Below are positions 34,277 through 42,296 of a stretch of 64,000 nt of DNA, piece by piece. The notes beneath the pieces are model-generated. The model was not told the origin of the DNA. It made no database searches and saw only the letters and a program-made list of their open reading frames with translations. Source of the stretch: JAUWMI01 sp964454265 (GTDB lineage: Bacteria > Sumerlaeota > Sumerlaeia > MWCT01 > JAUWMI01); the NCBI GenBank assembly GCA_964454265.1, contig CAYVXD010000002.1:8659-72658 (forward strand). The letters run 5' to 3'. Numbering within the stretch: the first letter of the stretch is position 1; every line of letters starts with the position of its first letter. A program made the translations under genes and the position numbers.

Positions 34277-34501
34277 TCAGCGCGCCAGGAAGATGGAAAT
34301 CAGGGCGTAAATCGTGATTGCCTCAATGAATGCGCAGCCAATGATCATGGAGGTCTGAATTTTACCTGCGGCCTCCGGCTGCCGGCCAATTGCCTCCATA
34401 GCAGAACTCACTGCGCGGCCCAGGCCGAATGCTGATCCGAGCGCAGCAATTCCCAATCCGATTGGATACGCAAGCGACAGCGCAACATGTGGATCCATCA
34501 A
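34277..34501 (-). CDS. atpE: ATP synthase c subunit
   Basis: A 74-residue hairpin proteolipid: helix 1 YPIGLGIAALGSAFGLGRAV, loop GRQPE, helix 2 MIIGCAFIEAITIYALIS. The ion-binding carboxylate is the Glu in FIEA. The Gln of helix 1 and the Ser/Thr after the Glu that mark sodium-type rings are Leu, Ala and Ile here, so a proton ring is the better inference. Confidence 0.96.
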   Translation of the reverse strand: MMDPHVALSLAYPIGLGIAALGSAFGLGRAVSSAMEAIGRQPEAAGKIQTSMIIGCAFIEAITIYALISIFLAR

Positions 34502-34560
34502 ACGTCTCCTCTCTTAAAGTCTAGAATAATCACATCCACGTCTTGTCCCGTCTTGCCTGC

Positions 34561-35472
34561 TCAGGGCTGTTCCTCGTGCGGTAAGACCAGGAGTATATAG
34601 ATCGTTGACAGAATCGCAAAAACCGCTGCCTGAACCGTTCCTAAAATGACCGCCAGGAAGAACGGAATAAGCTGAATGGGAAACCCGATTGGAATAGCCT
34701 CGAATCCTGTAAGTCCGAACAGTGCAATCCCGAAGACAACAAACGCGCCAATCAGTATATCTTCGCCCAAGACATTGCCAAAGAGACGCAATGAAAGGGA
34801 AACGGGCTTTGCCAGCTCCTGAACAATGTGCATGGGGAACATCAGCGGCACCATGCACCAGGCGATCACGTCACGCGGCTCGCCTGCCAGGTGGTCGAGG
34901 TAGCCCAGCACACCCCGCTTCGTGATGGCGACATACTGCACGTAAAGGAAGGTACAGAGCGCGAGCGCAATGGTTGTGCGATACGATGATGTAGGCGCCT
35001 TCATGAACGGAACAATGCCGCACAGGTTATTAATCAGAATAAAAAAGAAGAGTGAACCAATGTAGGGAAGAAACCTACGTCCATTTTCCTTGCCCAGGAT
35101 ACCGCAGAGAAAATCGTGGAATTTCTCGACCAGGAGTTCCAGAAAGTTCTGGAAGCGAGATGGTATCATGAGCCGGCGGCGTGTTCCGCGAATCACGATT
35201 ACGCTAATGAGCACGACGATGAGCCAGGAGAAGACGGGATTTTCCCAGTGATGAAGGAATTTCACCACCGGCGTATCTTTTAGTGGACTTCGCGCAAGCA
35301 CGGTGATGAAATTTGCGACTTCCGGTGGACCTGTCTCCTCGGCTTCGGAGTGTGCCGTCGCTTCCGCATGTTCCGTTGTGACGGACACCTCAGCCTCCTG
35401 GTGCAAAGGAGAAAGTTGCTCTGTATTCCCTGTACCTGACAGTTGAAGCTGGTCTGAGTTAGAATCTGGCAT
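34561..35472 (-). CDS. atpB: ATP synthase a subunit
   Basis: A 303-residue membrane subunit. A ~60-residue acidic, Glu/Thr/His-rich N-terminus precedes the first helix (PVFSWLIVVLISVIVI). It continues with RFQNFLELLVEKFHDF and the hallmark VSLSLRLFGNVLGEDI, whose Arg faces the c ring. The C-terminal helix has IPFFLAVILGTVQAAVFAILSTIY. It follows the atpI-like gene with only two bases between. Confidence 0.96.
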   Translation of the reverse strand: MPDSNSDQLQLSGTGNTEQLSPLHQEAEVSVTTEHAEATAHSEAEETGPPEVANFITVLARSPLKDTPVVKFLHHWENPVFSWLIVVLISVIVIRGTRRRLMIPSRFQNFLELLVEKFHDFLCGILGKENGRRFLPYIGSLFFFILINNLCGIVPFMKAPTSSYRTTIALALCTFLYVQYVAITKRGVLGYLDHLAGEPRDVIAWCMVPLMFPMHIVQELAKPVSLSLRLFGNVLGEDILIGAFVVFGIALFGLTGFEAIPIGFPIQLIPFFLAVILGTVQAAVFAILSTIYILLVLPHEEQP

Positions 35473-35474
35473 GA

Positions 35475-35879
35475 TTACTTAGAATCAGGACTCGTTCTGG
35501 TGCTCTGATTTTGTTGTGCCTGACTTGCCTCAATATACATTTTGCCGGCGGCCTTCAATATAAGAACGATAAATATCGTATTGAAACCGAACAGAAAGCC
35601 GGTTGTAGAAAATCCGCCGTTGCGGAAGAAGAGAAATGCAATAAAATAGAGCAGCGGGAATTTCACCACCGCCCAAATCAGGCTCCTGATCTTATTTCTC
35701 TCTGCAAACATTGCAACCACTAATTTTTCGATGAGCCAGAAATTTACAATGCTCAAACACGAGGTCACAGCATACTGCACTGCCCAGAGCATGCTGACGT
35801 AAACTGCGCCGTACAATCCTATGATGGCGGTTAGTATTAACGCAGTTATGCGCGTTCGTTTGAGAAATTCGCGTTTCAT
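35475..35879 (-). CDS. AtpI-like membrane protein (ATP synthase subunit I)
   Basis: A 134-residue protein with four predicted helices (ALILTAIIGLYGAVYV; YAVTSCLSIVNFWLIEKLV; KFPLLYFIAFLFF; FLFGFNTIFIVLILKAAG) and a Gln/Ser-rich tail. Position directly before atpB and topology match the ATP synthase I family, which helps assemble the c ring. Sequence alone is not diagnostic. Confidence 0.75.
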   Translation of the reverse strand: MKREFLKRTRITALILTAIIGLYGAVYVSMLWAVQYAVTSCLSIVNFWLIEKLVVAMFAERNKIRSLIWAVVKFPLLYFIAFLFFRNGGFSTTGFLFGFNTIFIVLILKAAGKMYIEASQAQQNQSTRTSPDSK

Positions 35880-35891
35880 GCTAAGAATCGC

Positions 35892-36128
35892 CTATTTGTC
35901 CGCTGAGGATTTTTTGATTAATGTATACGTTTGATGCACGCCGGCAAACAAGCCCAAAAAGAGCATGATAAACTGGAACCAGGGGCTGGTGTGCAAGAGA
36001 TCATCAATCAGGCGGCCAAGCACGTATCCGATTAGCGGGGACGCTAGCATAATCATGGGAATCATTGCCAGCGTGCCGATCTGACGAATCTGGCGATAGC
36101 GCTCCCGCCGATCGTCTTCCTGGGTCAT
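35892..36128 (-). CDS. AtpZ/AtpI-type F0F1 accessory protein
   Basis: A 78-residue protein with a charged N-terminus (TQEDDRRERYRQIRQ) and two membrane helices. The first contains the SPLIGYVLGRLIDD pattern and the second the FLGLFAGVHQTYTLIKK pattern, both typical of the AtpZ family that accompanies F-type operons and stabilises or assembles the enzyme. It is the first gene of the operon, 12 bp before the atpI-like gene. Confidence 0.85.
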   Translation of the reverse strand: MTQEDDRRERYRQIRQIGTLAMIPMIMLASPLIGYVLGRLIDDLLHTSPWFQFIMLFLGLFAGVHQTYTLIKKSSADK

Positions 36129-36566
36129 TTCGTGCGCCTTTCAATGCCATGCCACTGGAATGCTCACCCGACGATGAAGCTGTCTTACAACACTTCGTTA
36201 TAGGACTTCGTAAGAACCCGGGTTTTTGAAACGATTGCCGGCTCGATTCTGTCCCGGCCCGGCATTCGATCGACACATTCAGGTGGGAATTTTGCGCTCA
36301 TTCTTCCCACAAAACGAAGCGAATCCTATATACCAGAATGCGGGCGCTTATCAATGAAAAAAATGCGAGGGTTTTCTTATGTCTCCCAATGTCTACAATT
36401 TGAAACATCCTGCGAAACACCATGGCATTGCGATGATTTCCTGTTTGTGCGAAAGGCGTGGAATTTTCTTAGCAAAGATTGTGAGGCAGGAAGATATAAG
36501 CCGTTAGTGGATGTAATGGCAATTGAAGGGGTGAAATCTGCCCTAACGGGACAGGCAGGGAAGTGA
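36129..36566. other. Intergenic region upstream of the atp operon
   Basis: About 440 bp that should hold the atp operon promoter on the minus strand. I see no convincing sigma-70 pair and no gene; a 70-codon frame on the plus strand (36354-36566) has no recognisable features. Confidence 0.4.
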
Positions 36567-36806
36567 TCATGCCTCCTGGGTGAGCGATGCATTCTTTTTG
36601 ATCTTCTCTTCGCCTTTTACGTAAATTGCCATATCATAGAGTTCAGTATATCCGCAGAGGGTACAGGTGACAAAAAAGTACTTGCCGGTATTTGAAAAGA
36701 GTTTTGGGAAGCTAGGGGTAGGGAGCGCGACTTTCTGGATAACGCCAGCCTTGCCCCGGCATTTCTGGCATTGGTATGTCTCGAGAATCCGTTCTTCAAA
36801 ACCCAT
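36567..36806 (-). CDS. Small zinc-ribbon protein
   Basis: A 79-residue protein with two CxxC knuckles, QCQKCRGK and VTCTLCGYTE, separated by about 30 residues that include a KVALPT strand and a YFFV strand, then YDMAIYVKG. It resembles small nucleic-acid-binding zinc-ribbon proteins. The ATG at 36806 has TAAGGAG upstream; the frame opens a few codons earlier. It is likely monocistronic and its function is unknown. Confidence 0.75.
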   Translation of the reverse strand: MGFEERILETYQCQKCRGKAGVIQKVALPTPSFPKLFSNTGKYFFVTCTLCGYTELYDMAIYVKGEEKIKKNASLTQEA

Positions 36807-36974
36807 TGTCCTTCTCCTTACCAAATCAAAAACAGTATTAATCTATATGCTGAGTTGGCATCATTTGCAAGTATTTTTACGGAGAGATGGCAAAGAGGTC
36901 CCCTTCATCCGTCAACCTTCGGTTCAGATTAGAGGATGACGTTCGTTTAAAGGGATATATCCAGTCCGGCAATT

Positions 36975-37028
36975 GTAGGGGCGGGGTTTCCCCGCCCAGG
37001 GCGACCCACCGCGGCGGGTCGCCCCTAC
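36975..37028. repeat. Composite interspersed palindrome
   Basis: GTAGGGGCGGGG-TTT-CCCCGCCC is followed by AGG and then GCGACCCACC-GCG-GCGGGTCGC with a closing CCCTAC. Two hairpins are nested so that the outer GTAGGGGC and GCCCCTAC also pair. It lies in the ~340-bp gap upstream of the zinc-ribbon gene, which holds no other feature I can see. Confidence 0.8.
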
Positions 37029-37145
37029 GTCTCACCATCGATTCGTTTTTATACACCCTATTTATCCGAACAACCCAGAACCAATCAATGTCTTTATTTT
37101 AATTTAGCAGCTTTTTCAGAGGTTGACAGATCAGGGCAAAGAGGC

Positions 37146-38202
37146 TCAATCTCTTCGTGCGGCGCTATATAGCCAGTAGAGCACGGCAATAGCAACACTT
37201 GCGCCTGTTCCATAGAAGAACTGAGGGTCGAGTTTGGTGGCGAGAACAGTGAACAGCACTGCCAGGATCGCCATTACCACTGACAGCACAACGGCCTTAT
37301 CGTACTTGCCGACCGGCGCCTGTCCCTTTTCCACTTCGCCAGAATGGCCGTTCACTAACATCTGGTAGCGGTTATCTTTATAGTGGTAGGAGATGAACCA
37401 GAGTGGAACGTAGATGAGCTGGGTATCTTTAATGTAGGTTGTGGTATCAACATCGGTGGCTCTCGCGAATTTTCGTAGGGCCAGGCGACGTTGGTATTCG
37501 ATGATCTGGTTGCGGGTGTGAGTTTCTGCGTTTTCGCGAATAATCTGGCCGTTAAGGATTGGAAGCGATTTAGCCAGCTCGAGGCTAAAGGGCTGGCTGC
37601 CTTTGCGGAAGTCGGTCTGGGTGCTGGTTTGCTCGCCCAGGCCGAAGTTCAGGACAAATCCACCCCAGTCGGCCTCAACGGATTGGCTGCCTGGGTTTAA
37701 TGCTTCCAGGCCAAAGTAACGTTCCGGATCCTGGCGTGCATAAATAGCCCAGTTGAGCGTTTGGGTGAATTCGCCAATCACAGGTGCATCGTATGTATCC
37801 ATTCGACGCGACCGGCCAGAACCGACCCAGCGCACTTGCTTGTTCAAGCCGGCCCAAAAGGTTCGCGCCTCAATAGTAGTTACCCAGAAGGGGAGGAAGA
37901 AACCTTCGGTGGTATCAAAGACGGCTTGCTCATCAAGGTCAGCCGCCTTGAGGAACCCTTTGCTCATCCATTCTTGGCAGATTTGCTGGATTTGCGCTTT
38001 TGTATACCTATTCGGAATTATTCTGTGGTTTTCGACCTTCACAATTCGGTTGAAGCCAGTAAGCATATTGGTGGTTCCGCAGTAGGAGCAGGAAATGAGA
38101 TATTCTCCCTCCACGTACTTGATGGGTGCGCCGCAGCTCGTGCATTTGAGTGTCCTGGTGACTTCAGGAGTCTCGGCTTTTGCTGGAATGTTTTCTGACA
38201 TT
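37146..38202 (-). CDS. Zinc-ribbon membrane protein
   Basis: A ~351-residue protein. The N-terminal zinc ribbon reads LKCTSCGAPIKY and ISCSYCGTTN. A long middle domain has FLPFWVTTIEARTFW and a second VPLWFISYHYK strand, which read like two copies of a membrane-proximal fold. It ends in two helices (VVLSVVMAILAVLFTVLAT and GASVAIAVLYWLYSA). GGAGG precedes the ATG at 38202, which I take as the start; the frame opens 11 codons upstream. The function is unknown. Confidence 0.7.
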
Positions 38203-38352
38203 AGCGGTATTCCTCCCACGCAGCCTGCCGGCACGGAACTATACGTTTACCACAAGTTGAAATGTTAGCAAGCCAAAGACTCAACGCAAGGGAAAAGTTG
38301 CAGACGCACATTGAAAGAATTGTTGTAACCATAGCTGACTAAGAGCCCGCTA

Positions 38353-38575
38353 TTGCTCTGTTGAAAACCTTAGACCATACAAAAGAGGATATTGAAAATG
38401 ATGGGTTCGCCACCTTGACGTAGCACGGGCGTCTCGCCCGTGTGGATTGACAACTATGGCACAAAGATCATCCGCCTAGGCGGATGCCACGTTATCAGAG
38501 CCACATTGACACTCCAAGTAGAATGGCGGTTCGATTTATTTCTGGCAGGATGTAAGGCTTTTCAACAGAGCATGC
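38353..38575. mobile_element. Possible small inverted-repeat element (~220 bp)
   Basis: GCTCTGTTGAAAACCTTA at the left end is matched in inverted orientation by TAAGGCTTTTCAACAGAGC at the right end. The interior is non-coding and contains two perfect palindromes, CACGGGC-GTCTC-GCCCGTG (38424-38442) and CATCCGCCTAGGCGGATG (38469-38486). Terminal words of this kind occur in several IS families, so it could be a deleted IS or MITE. It lies just upstream of tRNA-Pro. Confidence 0.5.
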
Positions 38576-38697
38576 GTCTGTAAAAAAAGGATTGATTTTA
38601 CGGATGCACAATGACATAAAATTATAACGTAATGCTGTCGCGGAAGGGCCTGATTCGTCTCAGCCTTTTCCATCCTTCCCTTGAGTTGACCAGTTGT

Positions 38698-38774
38698 CGG
38701 GGCGTAGCGCAGTTGGCTAGCGCGCAGCGTTCGGGACGCTGAGGTCGGGGGTTCAAGTCCCCCCGCCCCGACCA
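38698..38774 (+). tRNA. tRNA-Pro (anticodon CGG)
   Basis: A 77-nt tRNA with the terminal CCA encoded. The acceptor stem CGGGGCG pairs with CGCCCCG and the discriminator is A. The D arm is GCGCAGTTGGCTAGCGC. The anticodon stem CAGCG/CGCTG encloses the loop TTCGGGA, giving anticodon CGG. The T arm is GGGGG-TTCAAGT-CCCCC. A tyrosine-recombinase remnant begins 12 bp downstream, so it may have served as an integration site. Confidence 0.95.
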
Positions 38775-38785
38775 GATGCAACTTT

Positions 38786-39097
38786 GCGAATTTATGGGGT
38801 AATATGGCAGAAGATATTTATAAATGCTTGTGAGAAAGCAAAAATACAAAAAACAGTAACAGTCCATGCCCTCAGGCATAGTTTTGCAACCCACCTTCAC
38901 GCCGGAGGCGCATTTTCAACTTGAGTGCGGAACTGACCTGAGGTACATTCAAGAGATTTCAGGGCATAAAAGTTGAAAATGCGCCTCCGGCGTGCAGTAA
39001 GACTACCGAAATCTATACGCAAGTGAGCACTAAAGATATTGGAAGAATCAAAAGTCCACTGGATAGTCTGAATATAATCAAGGGGCGTAATAAGTGA
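38786..39097 (+). pseudogene. Tyrosine recombinase/integrase C-terminal remnant
   Basis: The reading ACEKAKIQKTVTVHALRHSF and then ATHLHAGG is the catalytic HxLRH box of a phage/Xer-type integrase. After an interruption the frames give GTDLRYIQEISGHK, and after a second one KTTEIYTQVSTKDIG and IKSPLDSLNIIKG, the box with the catalytic Tyr. The two interruptions are arms of a 25-bp inverted repeat and break the frame with stops. The N-terminal half is missing. It is inactive and probably records the insertion of the island beside tRNA-Pro. Confidence 0.85.
38898..38994. repeat. 25-bp perfect inverted repeat inside the integrase remnant
   Basis: Arms 38898-38922 (CACGCCGGAGGCGCATTTTC plus AACTT) and 38970-38994 (its exact complement) enclose 47 bp that still encode LRYIQEISGH of the recombinase. 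The left arm is partly original coding sequence, so the right arm looks copied from it. Confidence 0.85.
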
Positions 39098-39139
39098 CAA
39101 AATTTGTCAATGCGAAGGGGACCTCTGGTTCAGCCAGAG

Positions 39140-39203
39140 GGAGGTATATCCGAACATAGTTCGTCTATACCTCCAACTTAGGCGGATATCCGAACTCGGT
39201 TCG
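39140..39203. promoter_or_regulatory. Large palindrome and second CGAAC-N3-GTTCG dyad upstream of the AAA+ gene
   Basis: 39140-39174 is GGAGGTATA-TC-CGAAC-ATA-GTTCG-TC-TATACCTCC, symmetric in all but the two TC spacers. A second dyad, ATATCCGAACTCGGTTCG, lies at 39186-39203, so the half-site pair CGAAC/GTTCG occurs twice with a 3-bp centre. A separate hairpin CCTCTGG-TTCAG-CCAGAGG precedes them (39122-39140). They lie 135-200 bp upstream of the ATPase start and could be operators, or sites bound by the ATPase itself. Confidence 0.55.
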
Positions 39204-39338
39204 CATGTGAACGAGTTAGATGCAATTGGACAGGAAATAACACTGAAAAGGAAAATGCTGCGTGATGAGGAAAAACACAAAATTGGTAACAAGGTGTGGG
39301 AGAGTGTATCAAAAAGATGAACTTTCAAGGGGGATGTG

Positions 39339-40637
39339 ATGAGAGAAGGCATTGTTGATAGGGTAAAGAGAGAAAGAGAAACCTATTTCAAGGACAGATT
39401 TGGGTTAAAATCAAATCCCTTTATATTATCTCCTTACGGTGATATCAAGAGACTTGCAAGAGTATTTGTGGATAGAAAAGAAGAAATTGAAAGGGCAGTT
39501 GTTACATGTTTAGAAGAGCCTCGGAATATCCTTGTCTATGGCATGTTTGGAATTGGAAAATCTGCTTTCATTCTCAAATTACTTTATGAATTTGCTAAGG
39601 CAACATATATTCGTTCCCTCACATCGTATGGCTATATAGGAGAGGCTACTCCTAAAGGCTTTGTTGCCCAAGCATTGTTGGGTTTGGCTACTTCTCTGAC
39701 TGGAAATGGAAAAGCAGAGCAATACAAAAAGACGCTACTGGGTACCAGTAGAGTTAAAGAAATAGAAAAAGAAATAAGCGGAGAGATCGAAGGTGGAGTA
39801 TTAGTGATGAAGGGGAAAGGTGGTGGAAAACTTGCATTTACATCTGCAGAAATAATAGAGACAAATCTAGACCAGTTAAAACTACAAGCCATGTTTAAAG
39901 AACTCGTAAAAATATCAAAGCACAAAGCTGACCGGATAATAATTGCGATTGATGAAATGGATAAGCGAAGCGCTGCGAAAGTCCAGGAAATTATTGCGGA
40001 ATGTAGAGGTTTACTGCACGAGTCCGTTTCGTTTATACTAACTACCTCCTTAAGAGCCATGATCTACAGAGCAGATGAACTTGGCAAGAAATTAGATGAT
40101 ATTTATTCCACTTTTTATGGTGCATTTGATGAGAAAATCGAAATAAAGCCCTTCTCTTTAGCTGACTTATCTACATTTGAAGAATTGGTTGAGAAATCTT
40201 TAGGATCAGTAAGAATTTCCGGATTCGAAAAGGGAATAGTTCCATTCACTAACGACGGAATTGAATTCATAGCTAAACGGAGCCACGGAGTTCCCCGAGT
40301 GTTCAACCGAATATGTAGAGATGTACTTGATACTGCTTGGCGTTTAAAGCTTGAACAGATCAATTCGGCGGCTGTTAAGTATTGCTTCAGGGTAAAAGGG
40401 AAAGAAATTTTAGAAAGTTTACCTAGAAAACAACGAAAACTTATCGATTTAATAAATGAGCGAGGGGGAACACTAGAAAGAGTAGATGATAAGCTTGTTA
40501 CAAAATATAAAGCAAAAAATAAACAGGCAGTTTACAGGCAACTTGGTTTTTTGGTACAGAACGATAAGATAATAAAAATAGAAACAGAAGAAGGCACAAA
40601 TTATGAAGTGATACCCGAAATCAAGGAAGTAACATAG
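39339..40637 (+). CDS. Orc1/Cdc6-like AAA+ ATPase with winged-helix end
   Basis: A ~432-residue soluble protein. After FGLKSNPFILSPYGD comes an AAA+ domain: Walker A GMFGIGKSAF (Lys at residue 74), Walker B IIIAIDEMD (Asp at 205), sensor 1 SFILTTSLR and a KRSHGVPRVFNRICRD lid. The C-terminal ~75 residues look like a winged helix (RKLIDLINERGG, KQAVYRQLGFLVQND). The layout is that of archaeal Orc/Cdc6-like or STAND-like ATPases that occur on mobile elements and near defence genes. The ATG at 39339 has AAGGGGG upstream. AT-rich composition contrasts with the surrounding housekeeping genes, consistent with transfer. The partner may be the SIR2 gene that follows. Confidence 0.75.
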   Translation: MREGIVDRVKRERETYFKDRFGLKSNPFILSPYGDIKRLARVFVDRKEEIERAVVTCLEEPRNILVYGMFGIGKSAFILKLLYEFAKATYIRSLTSYGYIGEATPKGFVAQALLGLATSLTGNGKAEQYKKTLLGTSRVKEIEKEISGEIEGGVLVMKGKGGGKLAFTSAEIIETNLDQLKLQAMFKELVKISKHKADRIIIAIDEMDKRSAAKVQEIIAECRGLLHESVSFILTTSLRAMIYRADELGKKLDDIYSTFYGAFDEKIEIKPFSLADLSTFEELVEKSLGSVRISGFEKGIVPFTNDGIEFIAKRSHGVPRVFNRICRDVLDTAWRLKLEQINSAAVKYCFRVKGKEILESLPRKQRKLIDLINERGGTLERVDDKLVTKYKAKNKQAVYRQLGFLVQNDKIIKIETEEGTNYEVIPEIKEVT

Positions 40638-40715
40638 AGGGGGGGAGTGTATCATAAATAGAGATAGGCAAAAAGCAAGCAGCAAAAATTTTGCAAGATT
40701 TGGACGACCAACTGC

Positions 40716-40789
40716 ATCTAACACGGGCTTTGCGGCTTACTGCATTCTCTCAAATGCTTCGCACTTCGTAAAGCCCAAGAACGTTATAT
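40716..40789 (+). repeat. attC-like recombination site 1
   Basis: The site opens with ATCTAAC (RYYYAAC) and closes with GTTATAT (near GTTRRRY), 74 bp apart. Between them GGGCTTT and AAAGCCC pair to form an imperfect hairpin with CAAATGCTTCGCACTTCG on the far side. It shares the order ATCTAACA, central CAAATGCTT(T)CG(G)CACTTCG and AACGTTA / GACGTTA with site 2 at 41773. Its GTT end faces the SIR2 gene, as expected for a gene cassette. Confidence 0.75.
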
Positions 40790-40805
40790 GAAATTGCTAT
40801 GATAC

Positions 40806-41762
40806 ATGGGGGAAATTATGTTAGCTTTGTTTCTTGGAGCCGGCTTTTCTAAGTGGGCTGCAAATTTACCGGTGGCCAGTCAGTTCTTTGATTTTAACGT
40901 TGAACCTTCGGGGCCACGTGAGCTTAAAAAATTGGAGATTGTAAGGTCGTTAAAACATAATTGGGACAAATCACACCCGTATGGGCTTAGCGAACAATTC
41001 ATTGTAGATGCATTGAAATTTGAGGAGAAAAAGAAAGAGGCGGTTCTTTGGTATATTGTTCGTAGGCTTTCGGAACCATTTATTTGGAAAGAATATCATG
41101 CACAGAAATGGCGCAGACATGTTTTGATGATTGATGAAAATCGCAAATACGATAGACCAGGAGTCATTCAAGCACAAAAGTTTCTTAAGAAATATTCGAC
41201 CCCATCTTTAGCTGGTATCATAACCACGAATTATGATATCCTTGTTGAATATGCGCTTGGGACAAAGGGATTCAACTACGGTATCCCTAATCAAGCGCTT
41301 ACAGGTCGAGGGCCGTATCCCGTTTCTCAGTGGAAAAATCCCGTTATACTAAAAGGCAATATCCCGATAGCGAAAATTCATGGTAGTATTTCATGGGATG
41401 AACATAATCAATATACAGATGGGAGGCATGGTTTGACAGGTCATGCTTTGATTGTGGCACCAACGCCCGAGAAAGAATCATCAGAATCTTTGAGATTTGT
41501 TTGGAACTTGGCTAAAGAAATTCTCAGAAAAGCCACACGAATCATTGTTTTTGGGTTTGCATTTAACCCTTACGACACTTCCGTTCTGAATTTTCTAAAA
41601 TCTGAAGGTAAGAACTTGGAGTCTGTTCTCTTGGTGAATATAGGATCCAACACTGAGGCGGCACGTATTCTGTGGCCACGCGCTAAAATTGTATCGACAA
41701 TGCCGCCACCAGATGGGAATAAAGAGATGCAAAATTGGCAGAAGAAATGGCTAGGAATATGA
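40806..41762 (+). CDS. SIR2-like NAD-binding protein in a gene cassette
   Basis: A 318-residue protein with the marks of the SIR2-like fold used in antiphage systems: LFLGAGFSKWA (NAD-binding Gly motif), GIITTNYDILVEYAL (the catalytic Asn-Tyr-Asp region), IAKIHGSISW (the His motif) and IIVFGFAFNPYD. No membrane or zinc-finger segment is present. SIR2-like defence proteins cleave NAD+ when activated; activity here is inference. An ATG at 40818 behind GGGGGA is an alternative start. The gene fits tightly between two attC-like sites, its stop being 10 bp before the second. Confidence 0.82.
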   Translation: MGEIMLALFLGAGFSKWAANLPVASQFFDFNVEPSGPRELKKLEIVRSLKHNWDKSHPYGLSEQFIVDALKFEEKKKEAVLWYIVRRLSEPFIWKEYHAQKWRRHVLMIDENRKYDRPGVIQAQKFLKKYSTPSLAGIITTNYDILVEYALGTKGFNYGIPNQALTGRGPYPVSQWKNPVILKGNIPIAKIHGSISWDEHNQYTDGRHGLTGHALIVAPTPEKESSESLRFVWNLAKEILRKATRIIVFGFAFNPYDTSVLNFLKSEGKNLESVLLVNIGSNTEAARILWPRAKIVSTMPPPDGNKEMQNWQKKWLGI

Positions 41763-41772
41763 GCCCAATTTC

Positions 41773-41848
41773 ATCTAACAGCATGTTTACGGTTCGCTAC
41801 GCTCACCCAAATGCTTTCGGCACTTCGCAAACACGCAGGACGTTAACC
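41773..41848 (+). repeat. attC-like recombination site 2
   Basis: 76 bp from ATCTAAC to GTTAACC. The inner TGTTT and AAACA pair, with ACGG opposite TTCG, giving the bulged hairpin expected of attC. It shares CAAATGCTTTCGGCACTTCG, nearly word for word, with site 1. It begins 10 bp after the SIR2 stop codon. Beyond it, up to 42296, there is no gene. Confidence 0.75.
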
Positions 41849-42047
41849 AAATTTGATATTGCCATTTTATGGGTTCGCAAAGCGTTTTAAGTGCGAGCAT
41901 TTCCTGCCTTAAAATCCAGTAGCCGGGTATGCCTTCCTGGTTTCATTAAGGGCCTTCTGCACCTGTTAATTGTGTTGAATTGCTGCGCCTATAATGACTA
42001 TGGCTTGAAAGGTGATCCTTCCCCTTCACTTTGTTCAGGGTCAGGAT

Positions 42048-42079
42048 GAGGGGTCGGGGGTAGAACTCCCCGACCCCTC
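42048..42079. repeat. Palindrome GAGGGGTCGGGG / CCCCGACCCCTC
   Basis: Perfect 12-bp arms around an 8-base loop (GTAGAACT), in the ~530-bp gap after the island. It is another member of the GC-rich interspersed palindromes. Confidence 0.75.
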
Positions 42080-42296
42080 AATTATTTGCGTCAAGTGGCC
42101 AGTTAATCATTTGACATTTTCATATAGATTGCCATGATGGTTGCGATTATCTGAATTGTTTACGATTCACGTTTTTGCAATAGAGCATTGGAAATCCCTC
42201 AAGCCAATCGCGTAAAGCCGCTTTTTCAGCGTGCGTTTATTAGATCGAGCAGGGATAGCCATAGGCTGAGAGTATCCTTGGTTTTAATGTGAATCC

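Noticed and set aside
34277..34501. Sodium-type c ring
   Set aside because: The helix-1 Gln and the Ser/Thr pair after the ion-binding Glu that mark sodium rings are Leu, Ala and Ile here.
36354..36566. 70-codon plus-strand frame upstream of the atp operon
   Set aside because: No ribosome site, no domain, and no neighbour that would support it.
39151..39203. CGAAC-N3-GTTCG dyads as LexA/SOS boxes
   Set aside because: The Bacillus-type LexA box has GAAC-N4-GTTC; both dyads here have a 3-bp centre, and no SOS gene is adjacent.
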